Assembly (NCBI GenBank): GCA_002163025.1
Contig: MABF01000322.1
Coordinates: 1 to 33,390 of the forward strand
Direction of reading: 5' to 3'
Length of the DNA stretch: 33,390 bases
DNA from: 'Osedax' symbiont bacterium Rs2_46_30_T18
GTDB lineage: Bacteria > Pseudomonadota > Gammaproteobacteria > Pseudomonadales > Balneatricaceae
In this document: positions 18,004 through 26,714 of the stretch, in pieces
How positions within the stretch are numbered: the stretch's first letter is position 1
How the letters are laid out: every line of letters starts with the position of its first letter
The notes under the pieces: generated by a model
What the model was told of the DNA's origin: nothing
Databases searched by the model: none
What the model saw: only the letters and a program-made list of their open reading frames with translations
Position numbers and translations under genes: made by a program

Positions 18004-19584
18004 TTATTCCCACTCGATAGTGGCTGGCGGCTTACTTGAAACATCATAAGTAACCCGTGATACATGCGCTATCTCATTGATAATCCGGCCGGAGACCGTT
18101 TCCAACAGTTCGTATGGCAAATGCGCCCAACGCGCAGTCATGAAGTCGATAGTCTCCACGGCGCGCAACGCAATAACGTATTCATAACGCCTTGCATCAC
18201 CTACAACACCCACAGATTTTACCGGCAAAAATACGGCAAACGCTTGACTGGTCTTTTGATACCAGCCCGAGCGGTGCAGCTCCTCCATGAAAATGGCATC
18301 TGCTGAACGTAAAATATCGGCGTATTCTTCTTTAACTTCACCTAAAATGCGCACACCTAAACCTGGGCCCGGGAAGGGATGACGATAAACCATCGTTTCC
18401 GGTAACCCTAGTTCAAGACCTAATTTTCGCACTTCATCTTTAAATAATTCACGCAGTGGCTCTACTAACTCAAAGGCCATATCATCAGGTAAGCCACCCA
18501 CATTGTGGTGAGATTTAATAACATGTGCTTTACCCGTTTTGGCGGCTGCAGATTCAATCACATCCGGGTAAATCGTCCCCTGTGCTAAGAAATCCACATT
18601 TTTAAGTTTCAACGCTTCCTGGTCAAATACTTCAATGAAAGTGTTGCCTATCACTTTACGCTTCTTCTCAGGATCACTGACACCCACCAAACGACCTAAA
18701 AACAACTCGCGAGCATCGGCGCGAATAACTTTCACACCCATGTTATCAGCGAACATTTTCATCACCTGATCGCCCTCTTGCTTGCGCAACAGGCCGTTGT
18801 CGACAAAGACACAAGTTAGCTGATCGCCGATTGCCTTGTGCAATAGAGCCGCTACTACAGAGGAATCAACACCACCTGACAACCCTAACAGAACTTTCTT
18901 GTTGCCAACCTGGCTGCGCACCCTATCAATTTGATCTGATACAATATTTGCCGATGTCCAAAGCGCTTCTGTTTCACAGATATCCAAGATAAAGCGCTGT
19001 AAAATTGCTCCACCTTGCTTAGTGTGAGTGACTTCAGGGTGAAACTGCACCCCGTAATAGTTCTTCAGCGGATCACACATTGCTGCGATAGGAGCCGACT
19101 CAGTAGAGGCTATCACGCTAAACCCTTGCGGCAGCTCGACTACTTTGTCACCGTGACTCATCCATACATCCAGCAGTGAGGCCCCATTATTCGCCAGCTG
19201 ATCTTCCAGCCCATCAAACAATCGACTACTGCTTTCTGACAGACGCACTTTTGCATAACCAAATTCGCGATGCGAAGAAGTCTCAACCCGCCCCCCTAAC
19301 TGAGTGGCCATGGTCTGCATTCCATAGCAGATGCCCAATACCGGTAATTTAGAATCAAAGACTATTTGCGCAGCTGTTGGTGACTCTCCCTCTGTCACCG
19401 ATTCAGGCCCGCCCGCCAGAATAAATCCTTTAGGATTGAATTCTTTGATATCCGCCTCGGGGCAATCCCAGGGAAATATTTCGCAATACACACCAATTTC
19501 TCGCACTCTTCGGGCAATCAGCTGTGTGTATTGGGATCCAAAATCTAAAATTAAAACTCTTTGGGAATGTATATCTGCGCTCAT
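18004..19584 (-). CDS. guaA: GMP synthase (glutamine-hydrolysing)
   Basis: GuaA aminates XMP to GMP using glutamine and ATP. At 526 residues it has normal length. The N-terminal class I glutaminase has Cys86 in LGICYGMQ, and His and Glu in [10 protein letters not shown]. The ATP pyrophosphatase domain has the P-loop [15 protein letters not shown]. The C-terminal dimerisation domain ends [17 protein letters not shown], the usual ending. Blocks [10 protein letters not shown] and [10 protein letters not shown] bind XMP. It lies 89 bases downstream of guaB, but an intrinsic terminator sits between them, so guaA may be partly uncoupled from guaB. Confidence 0.98.
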   Translation of the reverse strand: MSADIHSQRVLILDFGSQYTQLIARRVREIGVYCEIFPWDCPEADIKEFNPKGFILAGGPESVTEGESPTAAQIVFDSKLPVLGICYGMQTMATQLGGRVETSSHREFGYAKVRLSESSSRLFDGLEDQLANNGASLLDVWMSHGDKVVELPQGFSVIASTESAPIAAMCDPLKNYYGVQFHPEVTHTKQGGAILQRFILDICETEALWTSANIVSDQIDRVRSQVGNKKVLLGLSGGVDSSVVAALLHKAIGDQLTCVFVDNGLLRKQEGDQVMKMFADNMGVKVIRADARELFLGRLVGVSDPEKKRKVIGNTFIEVFDQEALKLKNVDFLAQGTIYPDVIESAAAKTGKAHVIKSHHNVGGLPDDMAFELVEPLRELFKDEVRKLGLELGLPETMVYRHPFPGPGLGVRILGEVKEEYADILRSADAIFMEELHRSGWYQKTSQAFAVFLPVKSVGVVGDARRYEYVIALRAVETIDFMTARWAHLPYELLETVSGRIINEIAHVSRVTYDVSSKPPATIEWE

Positions 19585-19620
19585 ATCTTTAACTCCATCG
19601 TCGGCTATTTAGCTTGTGCC

Positions 19621-19654
19621 AAAAAAAAAAGCGGGGCACTTATCAGCGCCCCAC
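19621..19654 (-). terminator. Intrinsic terminator between guaB and guaA
   Basis: On the minus strand GGGGC (19652-19648) pairs with GCCCC (19637-19633), followed within two bases by ten or more T (19630-19621). The stem can be extended by flanking pairs. It lies about 20 bases after the guaB stop and 37 bases before the guaA start. Confidence 0.8.
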
Positions 19655-19673
19655 TCTTGACGAATAACTATTT

Positions 19674-21140
19674 TTAAATACGATAATTAGGTGCTTCTTT
19701 AGTGATACTGACATCGTGCACGTGACTTTCGTTCATGCCGGCGCTGGTAATACGCACAAAGCTCGGAACAGTACGCATCTTTTCAATATCTGCACTACCT
19801 GTATACCCCATAGAGGCACGAAGACCGCCCATTAACTGATGGACGACCCCTTTCATAGTCCCCTTGCAGGCAACTCGACCTTCAATCCCCTCAGGGACCA
19901 GTTTTTCAGCACCTTCTGAGGCATCCTGAAAATAGCGATCCGAAGAGCCAGAACTCTGCGCCATGGCGCCAATAGAGCCCATGCCACGATAGGATTTGTA
20001 GGCTCGACCCTGGAACAACTCTACTTCACCTGGTGCCTCATCAGTACCCGCTAACATAGAGCCCACCATCACTGCAGAGGCCCCAGCGGCTATCGCCTTG
20101 GCTATGTCGCCAGAGAAGCGAATGCCACCATCGGCAATTAGCGGTATGCCACGATCTTTTAGCGCCGCTGCAACATTGGCAACCGCAGAAATTTGTGGAA
20201 CACCTATACCAGAAACAATACGTGTGGTGCAAATTGACCCCGGGCCAATACCAACCTTAACTCCGTCAGCTCCAGCATCTGCCAGGGCAATAGCAGCTTC
20301 AGCTGTGGCAATGTTCCCGCCTATAACTTGCACTTGTGGAAAGTTATTTTTAATCCAGGCTACTCTGTCAATAACACCTTTTGAATGTCCGTGGGCAGTG
20401 TCGACGATAATAACATCAACACCTGCTGCAACTAACAACTCAACCCGCTCAGGTGTTTCGGGACCAGTACCAACAGCGGCACCGACTAACAAACGCCCCT
20501 GACTGTCTTTGGCTGCATTTGGAAACGCCTGCGCTTTGTACATGTCTTTAACGGTCATCATACCTTTCAGGCTGAAGCTATCATCAACCACTAAGATCTT
20601 TTCTATACGATGTTTACGTAATAAGTTACGAACTTTTTCCTGATCAACCCCTTCAACAACCGTCACCAATTCTTCTTTAGGCGTCATAATCGAAGCGACT
20701 GTAGCATCCAGATAGTTTTCAAAACGCATATCACGACTAGTCACAATACCGACCAGTAAATTATTGTCTACTACAGGAAAACCTGAGAAACCTACGGCAT
20801 CTGCCATTGCCCTGAGCTCCCCTACGGTCATTTTGGAATGACAAGTAATAGGATCTTTAACAACACCAGCTTCGTATTTTTTTACTTTTTCAACTTCTTG
20901 GGCTTGCTCTTTGGGCGTTAAGTTCTTATGAACTATACCTATACCACCTTCTTGCGCCATGGCGATAGCCAACCGCGATTCGGTGACGGTATCCATCGCA
21001 GCAGAGGCGAGAGGAATGTTAATGGAAATTTCTTTAGTTAGACGTGAAACAAGGGACACGTCTTTAGGTAATACCTCTGAATAACCAGGTATTAGTAAGA
21101 CATCATCAAAGGTCAGAGCCTCTTCAGCGATTCGCAACAT
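19674..21140 (-). CDS. guaB: Inosine-5'-monophosphate dehydrogenase
   Basis: GuaB oxidises IMP to XMP with NAD+, the committed step to GMP. The start at 21140 (488 residues, [20 protein letters not shown]) matches the family; three upstream codons from an alternative start have no counterpart. Two CBS domains (about 95-205) interrupt the barrel: [12 protein letters not shown] and [13 protein letters not shown]. The catalytic Cys is in [15 protein letters not shown]. The flap region is [12 protein letters not shown], and [21 protein letters not shown] follows. It is divergent from xseA and is the promoter-proximal gene of guaB-guaA-tadA. Confidence 0.98.
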   Translation of the reverse strand: MLRIAEEALTFDDVLLIPGYSEVLPKDVSLVSRLTKEISINIPLASAAMDTVTESRLAIAMAQEGGIGIVHKNLTPKEQAQEVEKVKKYEAGVVKDPITCHSKMTVGELRAMADAVGFSGFPVVDNNLLVGIVTSRDMRFENYLDATVASIMTPKEELVTVVEGVDQEKVRNLLRKHRIEKILVVDDSFSLKGMMTVKDMYKAQAFPNAAKDSQGRLLVGAAVGTGPETPERVELLVAAGVDVIIVDTAHGHSKGVIDRVAWIKNNFPQVQVIGGNIATAEAAIALADAGADGVKVGIGPGSICTTRIVSGIGVPQISAVANVAAALKDRGIPLIADGGIRFSGDIAKAIAAGASAVMVGSMLAGTDEAPGEVELFQGRAYKSYRGMGSIGAMAQSSGSSDRYFQDASEGAEKLVPEGIEGRVACKGTMKGVVHQLMGGLRASMGYTGSADIEKMRTVPSFVRITSAGMNESHVHDVSITKEAPNYRI

Positions 21141-21190
21141 AATTAACAATCCCGCTAGGAAAAAAATGAACAGTTAAAAATAAGCGCTGC

Positions 21191-21219
21191 ATTATACCTA
21201 AAAGACGACCTTTAGACAA
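21191..21219 (-). promoter_or_regulatory. Candidate guaB promoter
   Basis: On the minus strand TTGTCT (21219-21214) and a perfect TATAAT (21196-21191) are separated by 17 bases, about 45 bases before the guaB start. Confidence 0.6.
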
Positions 21220-21300
21220 TCGTAATCAGATGGCTCTTATCTTATTTTCAAATGCTAAATTTCTATTACTCAATGCTACACTATAGTTTAATATAAGCTG

Positions 21301-22710
21301 ATGAATACATTTAACAAGATGCGATCCACACCCCAATCAAGATCTGGCTACAATAGAAACATTGCAGCTGACACTAGCTCTATATCGGTCACAGAGCTCA
21401 ACCGCCAAGTCAAATCAATGCTAGAAAACTCATTTCTAAGCATACAGGTACAAGGCGAGCTATCAAATTTCGCCAGACCGAGCTCCGGGCATTGGTACTT
21501 TACATTAAAAGACGCCAAAGCTCAGATCCGCTGCGCCATGTTTAAAGGCAGTAATCGACATGTGCAATTTCAACCCAAAGAAGGCGACCAAATCACAGTT
21601 CAAGCCAAAGTCAGCTTGTACGAGGGCCGCGGTGACTATCAGCTTATATGCGAAAGAATGCAGGAAGCGGGTTCAGGACGATTACAACTGGCTTTTGAGC
21701 AATTAAAAGCCAAGTTACTCAAAGAGGGGTTATTTGAGAGCAGCAATAAAAAAGCGACTCCGAAACTCGCCAAGCATCTCGGAGTCATTACCTCTCCCAG
21801 CGGTGCAGCCATTCACGACGTATTAAGCGTTTTAAAAAGACGTTTTCCGGCCCTGCCTGTTACTATTTATCCCAGCCAGGTGCAAGGCGCTGATGCGGCA
21901 AATGGACTGATTCAAGCAATCGCCCTGGCCGAACAACAGCAACAGTGCGATGTATTGATCATTACTCGCGGCGGCGGCTCCTTAGAAGATTTGTGGCCTT
22001 TCAATGAAGAGCTACTGGCCAGAGCCATTTTTGCCTGTACTATTCCTATTATCAGCGCTGTCGGTCACGAGGTTGATTTCTCTATCTCAGACTTAGTTGC
22101 TGATTGCAGGGCTGCCACTCCCTCGGCGGCAGCTGAGTTAATCAGCCCTGACCAAGATGGCTTACGTATTCAAATCGATCAACTGCAACAGCGACTATTA
22201 AACCAAGTTCGCAATCAAATACAGCAGCGAAGAAAAGCTAACCAGGCGCTCAAGGCGAGAATGCGATCACCACAGCAGCGCCTTGACCTACAAAATTTGC
22301 AGTTATTGGCGTTAAAAAACCGCCTATCAAAACCTACCGCGAGCACCCTCAATAATCACCAACAATCTATTGCTTTGTTGGAGCAGCGAATAAGCAACCA
22401 AAGCCCCCAGCTTTTAATACAACATAAAAACACTTATGTGAGCCAATTAAAGCAGCGCATTGCTCAGCTTATAGAACAAACCAATCGCGACAGGCGCCAA
22501 GCGCTTCAAAACGCCGCTGCTATGCTGCATAGTGTCAGCCCACTTTCGACCTTAGAGCGAGGCTACAGCATAGCGCAGAGCGCCACTGGCGAGATAATTA
22601 CTGATTCAGAGCAACTGCAAATAGGACAGAAAATCACCAGCAGATTACACAGCGGCGAGTTTAGCAGCGTAGTTTCTTCAATCAAAACTTGCGCGAAGAA
22701 CACTGAATAA
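21301..22710 (+). CDS. xseA: Exodeoxyribonuclease VII large subunit
   Basis: XseA is the catalytic subunit of exonuclease VII, which with XseB degrades single-stranded DNA. The 469-residue protein has an N-terminal OB fold (ISVTELNRQVKSMLENSF, then SSGHWYFTLKDAKAQIRCAMF). The catalytic domain shows GVITSPSGAAIHDVLSVLKRR and IITRGGGSLEDLWPFNEE, then SAVGHEVDFSISD and CRAATPSAAAEL. A long glutamine-rich coiled coil follows (about 285-420), ending in the family motif SPLSTLERGYSI. Neither ATG at 21301 nor ATG at 21319 has a clear ribosome binding site, so the exact start is uncertain. A TATAGT at 21282-21287 would give a very short leader. xseB is not in the window. Confidence 0.96.
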   Translation: MNTFNKMRSTPQSRSGYNRNIAADTSSISVTELNRQVKSMLENSFLSIQVQGELSNFARPSSGHWYFTLKDAKAQIRCAMFKGSNRHVQFQPKEGDQITVQAKVSLYEGRGDYQLICERMQEAGSGRLQLAFEQLKAKLLKEGLFESSNKKATPKLAKHLGVITSPSGAAIHDVLSVLKRRFPALPVTIYPSQVQGADAANGLIQAIALAEQQQQCDVLIITRGGGSLEDLWPFNEELLARAIFACTIPIISAVGHEVDFSISDLVADCRAATPSAAAELISPDQDGLRIQIDQLQQRLLNQVRNQIQQRRKANQALKARMRSPQQRLDLQNLQLLALKNRLSKPTASTLNNHQQSIALLEQRISNQSPQLLIQHKNTYVSQLKQRIAQLIEQTNRDRRQALQNAAAMLHSVSPLSTLERGYSIAQSATGEIITDSEQLQIGQKITSRLHSGEFSSVVSSIKTCAKNTE

Positions 22711-22756
22711 GTGGGAGTCGCTGTAGTGCAAACGAATAGCAAAGGACAACCCCCTC

Positions 22757-22909
22757 ATGTACTGCGACACTGAATATGCATATGAAGGCTTTCTAACATT
22801 GCTTGGAATGTTAGCAGAAGATCCCAGCCAAGCTAGAGCCTTTACTCATTCTGTGATAGCCTTCGATTTTAATTCACAAAATAGATGCGATATACAATGT
22901 CTGATATAA
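22757..22909 (+). CDS. Possible 50-codon leader ORF overlapping fklB
   Basis: An ATG at 22757, ten bases after GGA in AAAGGAC, opens a 50-codon frame ending TAA at 22907-22909, 13 bases into fklB (start 22897). The predicted peptide begins MYCDTEYAYEGFLTLLGM and ends NSQNRCDIQCLI. It has a mixed, protein-like composition and three cysteines, with no signal or membrane segment. A hairpin CTAACATT/AATGTTAG (22793-22800 with 22807-22814) lies inside it. The FklB start itself has no visible ribosome binding site, so translational coupling through this ORF is conceivable. I recognise no homologue. It may equally be chance. Confidence 0.35.
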   Translation: MYCDTEYAYEGFLTLLGMLAEDPSQARAFTHSVIAFDFNSQNRCDIQCLI

Positions 22910-23523
22910 AAATTGAAAGTATGGAACAATGTGCAAGTTATGGAATCGGCCGTCAAATGGGTGATCAACTAGCACAAAATGGCTTTGACGGAATTGACTT
23001 TAATGTACTGTCCCTTGGTATTGAAGACTCTTATACAGGTCAAGATCTGCGTATTGAAGTAGAAAAAATTCAAGACGCTTTCAATAAGCTCAACGAAATC
23101 ATGAAGAAAGCACAAGCCGAACAAGAAAAAGCAGCCAGCGCTGAAGGCACTGCATTTTTAGAGAAAAATGCCCAATTAGAAGGTGTTGTAACTTTAGAGT
23201 CAGGCCTGCAATACCAAATCATTGAACTCGGCGATGCCGCAGCCGAAAAAGCAACCAAAGAATCCACTGTTCGCTGCCACTACCACGGCACTTTCATTGA
23301 CGGAAAAACCTTTGACAGTTCTTATGATCGCGGCCAGCCAGCCGAATTCCCAGTTAGCGGCGTCATTGCCGGCTGGACTGAAGCGTTACAGTTAATGAAC
23401 ATCGGCGCCAAATGGAAATTATCTATTCCCTACGGCTTAGCTTACGGCACTAACGGCTCACCTGGTTCAATCCCAGCCTGCGCAACTTTAGTGTTCGATG
23501 TTGAATTGCTAGCTATCGTATAA
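22897..23523 (+). CDS. fklB: FKBP-type peptidyl-prolyl isomerase (FklB/FKBP22 type)
   Basis: This family catalyses cis-trans isomerisation of prolyl bonds and acts as a folding helper. The N-terminal part (about 1-95) is the helical dimerisation region of FKBP22-type proteins: ASYGIGRQMGDQLAQNG, then a long charged helix DAFNKLNEIMKKAQAEQEKA. The FKBP domain (about 105-208) has ESGLQYQIIELG, TFDSSYDRGQPAEFPV, VIAGWTEALQLMNIGAKW and IPYGLAYGTNG. There is no signal peptide, so it is cytoplasmic, as E. coli FklB is mostly described. The start at 22897 (208 residues) is chosen by family alignment; an in-frame ATG at 22885 is possible. Neither has a good ribosome binding site. Confidence 0.9.
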   Translation: MSDIKIESMEQCASYGIGRQMGDQLAQNGFDGIDFNVLSLGIEDSYTGQDLRIEVEKIQDAFNKLNEIMKKAQAEQEKAASAEGTAFLEKNAQLEGVVTLESGLQYQIIELGDAAAEKATKESTVRCHYHGTFIDGKTFDSSYDRGQPAEFPVSGVIAGWTEALQLMNIGAKWKLSIPYGLAYGTNGSPGSIPACATLVFDVELLAIV

Positions 23524-23537
23524 GCTAGAAAATAAAG

Positions 23538-24311
23538 ATGAAGCTACATTATCAAATAAGCGGCGAAGGACCTCCGCTTATTATTTTGCATGGTCTGTTC
23601 GGTACATTAGAGAACTGGGGCTCGCAGGTAACAGCACTGAGCCAGCACTACACTGTCATCAGTGCCGACTTGCGTAACCATGGCCGCAGCCCACACTCGC
23701 AAGTGATGGACTATCCCCTGATGGCTGCAGATGTGATCGAACTAATGGATCACTTGTCCTTTAGTCGCTGTGCGATTATCGGTCATTCAATGGGTGGAAA
23801 AGTGGCAATGCAACTCGCCTTAAACTACCCAGAAAGAGTAGGCCAGTTAATTGTTGTCGATATTGCGCCTGTAAGCTACAGCGCCCACCACCAAGAAATT
23901 TTTAACGGGTTATTCAGTATCGAACTGGCATCGCTGCGCTCTAGATCTGCAGCTGACACACAACTTCAGCCCTATGTCCAAGACTCTGGAATCAGAGCTT
24001 TTCTGCTGAAAAACTTGTACCGCAACTCTGACAAGGCATTTAGCTGGCGATTCAACTTACAAATTCTGCGACAGGCTTACCAAAACCTAAGCTTAGCCCC
24101 TATCGGAACACCCTTCGACGGTGCCACTTTATTTATCAAGGGAAAGAATTCCGAGTATATTTTGCGACAACATCAAGCTCCCATCAAAGCCCTGTTTAGC
24201 AACCCCACTTTTAAGATGATAGAGGGGGCCGGGCACTGGCCACATGCAGAAAAACCCAAAGTTTTCAGCGCTATAATTATGAAATATTTAGCCAACAATA
24301 AAGCGAAATAA
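23538..24311 (+). CDS. ybfF: Alpha/beta-fold hydrolase, YbfF-type esterase
   Basis: The 257-residue product is an alpha/beta hydrolase with the oxyanion-hole region ILHGLFGTLENW, the nucleophile elbow GHSMGG (Ser84) and the catalytic His in GAGHWPHAEKP. The blocks SADLRNHGRSPHS and VVDIAPVSY are characteristic of E. coli YbfF, a thioesterase/esterase acting on acyl esters and acyl-CoA in vitro. Its physiological substrate is not established. It lies 14 bases after fklB and one base before a small membrane-protein gene, suggesting one operon. It is distinct from the BioH hydrolase later in the window. Confidence 0.85.
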   Translation: MKLHYQISGEGPPLIILHGLFGTLENWGSQVTALSQHYTVISADLRNHGRSPHSQVMDYPLMAADVIELMDHLSFSRCAIIGHSMGGKVAMQLALNYPERVGQLIVVDIAPVSYSAHHQEIFNGLFSIELASLRSRSAADTQLQPYVQDSGIRAFLLKNLYRNSDKAFSWRFNLQILRQAYQNLSLAPIGTPFDGATLFIKGKNSEYILRQHQAPIKALFSNPTFKMIEGAGHWPHAEKPKVFSAIIMKYLANNKAK

Positions 24312-24312
24312 A

Positions 24313-24510
24313 ATGCAAAAGAATTTTTTTATCACTAAAGTGTTCCCCGTCTTGGCGATACTAGCCATCTACGGGATTGGTACTTTTGAACTACCGGGCA
24401 TGGTATTTCTGCCTATTGGCTTGAGCATTGCTGTTTTAGTTTTTTATATCACGCAAAAATACGGAAGCCCAAAAGAGCAAAACAAAACCAATTCAGAGGA
24501 AAAAAAATAG
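24313..24510 (+). CDS. Small two-span membrane protein of unknown function
   Basis: The 65-residue product has two predicted membrane spans (about residues 8-24 and 27-48, the second containing FLPIGLSIAVLVFYIT) and a charged C-terminal tail (SPKEQNKTNSEEKK). The start ATG is one base after the ybfF stop and has no separate ribosome binding site, so it is probably translated by coupling to ybfF. I do not recognise a family. The hydrophobic pattern and coupling support a real gene. Confidence 0.7.
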   Translation: MQKNFFITKVFPVLAILAIYGIGTFELPGMVFLPIGLSIAVLVFYITQKYGSPKEQNKTNSEEKK

Positions 24511-24567
24511 CCTATATTTAAACACAGGCGCTTGGTAGCAAAGGATTAAAAACAAAATAGAGAGGAA

Positions 24568-25560
24568 CTAAACGTTTTGATCTATAACAAAACCTTCCGG
24601 GAAAGACTTAACAAAAACACCTGTGTCCACCAGCTGTATATTGAGCCTGCGCAAGGTTTCTTGTATTTCATGAATTTGCGAATTGTATTCTTTTAATACT
24701 TCAATAGATGCATCGGCACTGCGCTTACGCGTTTCTGCTAGCGCGTCATTTCGATCTTGCTTGGCCTGCTTTAACTCAGCCTCAGCCAAAAACTCTTCCC
24801 GCTCCAACTTCTTCTGCTCAGCCTGTATTTGAGTATCACGCACAATTTCTTTGACATCATCCTGTTGCACTCTATCCTCGCTAAGCTCAGAAAGAGCCTT
24901 AAGGGCGATTGATTTGGCCTCAGACGCCACCTGTCGATCAGCAGGGGAGGGATCTGACACTGACAATGCCGCTCTGATTATAACTTGCGCCTTCTCAAGT
25001 GTAGCCCTGGGGTCATTCTCTACGGGTGATGTATCTATAGACACCTGGCCAGTAGTGGCATATAAACGCCCGTCTGGCCCGTTAGTATAGGAATACGAGG
25101 GAGAACCTGCATGGGGACCAGCTATGGCAGCATGGGTCTGCTCATGAGTTTTTACCTCTCGGTCTCTACTTGCCAACTGCTGTATTATTTTTAATTCAGC
25201 CCGCTCAAAATCGATCTCTGCGGACAGTTTACCGGACGCTGTATTAGTTTGCTCAGCACGTATCGATGCGACGTCTTTGAGACTATCATTCGCTGGCTTT
25301 GTGCTGACATCGGCTGAAGAACCGGACACCAGCTGCCCATAAACAGCAACAGCATCTTCTGCTCCAGCTACCAGCTTAGACACCACAGACGTCGACTCGC
25401 GTGCAGCTTGCGGCTGATTTTTAGAGTGCTCAAGGCTGCGCTGCTCTGATTCTAATACCTGAGCTGAAGAATTTTTCGCAGCGGATAGCTGCACAGTTTC
25501 GTCAGCAATAGAAAGAGGGCTATTGGCGGAAAAATTAAGAATTGGACTTTGCAGTTCCAT
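24568..25560 (-). CDS. SprA-related putative metalloprotease
   Basis: The 330-residue protein has a low-complexity, alanine/serine-rich N-terminal third (about 1-115). A conserved core follows, SRDREVKTHEQTHAA, with a zinc-protease-type HExxH motif (His139, Glu140, His143). Next come AGSPSYSYTNGPDGRLYAT, QVSIDTSPVENDP and SDPSPADRQVASEA. This pattern matches the SprA-related family annotated in other bacteria as a putative metalloprotease (CJM1_0395 type, from memory). The C-terminal part is a charged coiled coil (about 240-305). There is no signal peptide. A GAGG ribosome binding site lies about seven bases before the ATG. It follows a small hypothetical gene by 25 bases. Protease activity is inferred from the motif only. 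Confidence 0.75.
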   Translation of the reverse strand: MELQSPILNFSANSPLSIADETVQLSAAKNSSAQVLESEQRSLEHSKNQPQAARESTSVVSKLVAGAEDAVAVYGQLVSGSSADVSTKPANDSLKDVASIRAEQTNTASGKLSAEIDFERAELKIIQQLASRDREVKTHEQTHAAIAGPHAGSPSYSYTNGPDGRLYATTGQVSIDTSPVENDPRATLEKAQVIIRAALSVSDPSPADRQVASEAKSIALKALSELSEDRVQQDDVKEIVRDTQIQAEQKKLEREEFLAEAELKQAKQDRNDALAETRKRSADASIEVLKEYNSQIHEIQETLRRLNIQLVDTGVFVKSFPEGFVIDQNV

Positions 25561-25585
25561 ATACGTACCTCACACCAAACTTAGA

Positions 25586-25846
25586 CTAAACAACAACATC
25601 TACGTTGGCCCCCAATGCCACACTGGCATTGATCTCTGTAGCATTGGTTACAACTTTTGTGGATGCAGCATCAGTAACGGGATCTAAGGTTGTCTCATCT
25701 ACAGCATCGTCTAAATCTGCACCTGACGCTGTCTCTGGAACGGGGGCACTACCAGAGCCATGAAAATCACCTGCGGCTCTTGGATTGTTATCCAGACCTC
25801 GGTTTAAACCGATAAGGCCTGTCTGCAATGCATTGGTTATATTCAT
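25586..25846 (-). CDS. Small acidic low-complexity protein, partner of the SprA-like gene
   Basis: The product is 86 residues from the ATG at 25846, chosen because GGATA lies just upstream; an ATG at 25858 has no such site. It begins MNITNALQTGLIGLNRGLDN, then a proline/serine/glycine segment, and ends in an acidic, valine/alanine-rich tail. There is no signal peptide and only one aromatic residue. The N-terminus loosely resembles short helical starts of flagellar-type proteins, but I cannot name a family. It precedes the SprA-like gene by 25 bases, likely as one operon. Confidence 0.6.
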   Translation of the reverse strand: MNITNALQTGLIGLNRGLDNNPRAAGDFHGSGSAPVPETASGADLDDAVDETTLDPVTDAASTKVVTNATEINASVALGANVDVVV

Positions 25847-25956
25847 CACTATATCCATTTATAAAAAGTATTTAATTCATATATTTAAAATATTTTTCAG
25901 GAGCAACTTAAAGAAACCCCATAAAATCGTAAATTAAAAAATACTTAGCACAAACC

Positions 25957-25984
25957 ATTATAGCTCATTTATTACTCAATTCAA
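25957..25984 (-). promoter_or_regulatory. Candidate promoter of the small protein/SprA-like pair
   Basis: On the minus strand TTGAAT (25984-25979) and TATAAT (25962-25957) are separated by 16 bases in the gap after bioD. This would give a leader of about 100 bases before the small protein gene. Confidence 0.5.
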
Positions 25985-26001
25985 ATATTTAGCAAAAAGT
26001 C

Positions 26002-26685
26002 CTAAAGTATTTGCTGTAACTGCAGGTATCTACTTGCCGCTATTGGAGTTTTGTCAAGCAGATACGGGACAACACCTAACAGAGGGGCATTGATCGCACT
26101 TTGCAAGGTGGCCACACTCTCCTCACTGGCCTCCATTTCTGGATCTATATGGTTGGCTACCCAGCCTGCTAAAGTAAGCCCATCTCTATTGATGGCCTCT
26201 ACTGTCAAGAGAGCGTGACTGATACACCCCAACTTGACTCCAACGACTAAGATTACCGGCAGGGACAGTGCCTTGGGAAGCTCCGCCAAAGTCTCGCGAT
26301 TGTTTAATGGCACCCGCCAGCCGCCCGCCCCCTCTACCAAGACAAAGTCAGCTCTATTCATCATAGCTCCACGACAAAAACCACTGATTCTCTGCAGGTC
26401 CAGAGTCTTGCCCTCCGCTTTCGCCGCAATATGTGGTGCTATTGCCCGCTCCAGCGCTATCGGGTTGACTTGCTGATAAGTTAACTTCACCGATGACGAC
26501 TGCATTAATTTCAGGGCATCTTCGTTGCGTAGCCCCTCCTCGGTCATCACGCTCCCCGCGGCAATTGGCTTTAAGCCGAAGCAGCTCATTTCTCGCTGCT
26601 TAGCAACCTCTAACAAAGCTTGCGAAATAAAAGTTTTACCTACATCGGTATCCGTTCCGGCGATAAAAAACTTGTGCTTGGCCAT
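26002..26685 (-). CDS. bioD: ATP-dependent dethiobiotin synthetase
   Basis: BioD carboxylates 7,8-diaminononanoate to dethiobiotin using ATP and CO2. The 227-residue product has the P-loop AGTDTDVGKTF near the N-terminus, LKPIAAGS for substrate binding, the VEGAGGWRVPL block and AGWVANHID. The start at 26685 is preferred because GGGAAATG lies just upstream and MAKHKFFIAGTD matches the family. It is the last gene of bioB-F-H-C-D, 29 bases after bioC. Confidence 0.96.
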   Translation of the reverse strand: MAKHKFFIAGTDTDVGKTFISQALLEVAKQREMSCFGLKPIAAGSVMTEEGLRNEDALKLMQSSSVKLTYQQVNPIALERAIAPHIAAKAEGKTLDLQRISGFCRGAMMNRADFVLVEGAGGWRVPLNNRETLAELPKALSLPVILVVGVKLGCISHALLTVEAINRDGLTLAGWVANHIDPEMEASEESVATLQSAINAPLLGVVPYLLDKTPIAASRYLQLQQIL

Positions 26686-26714
26686 TTTCATTTCCCAGTT
26701 CAAGGACTAAATTG

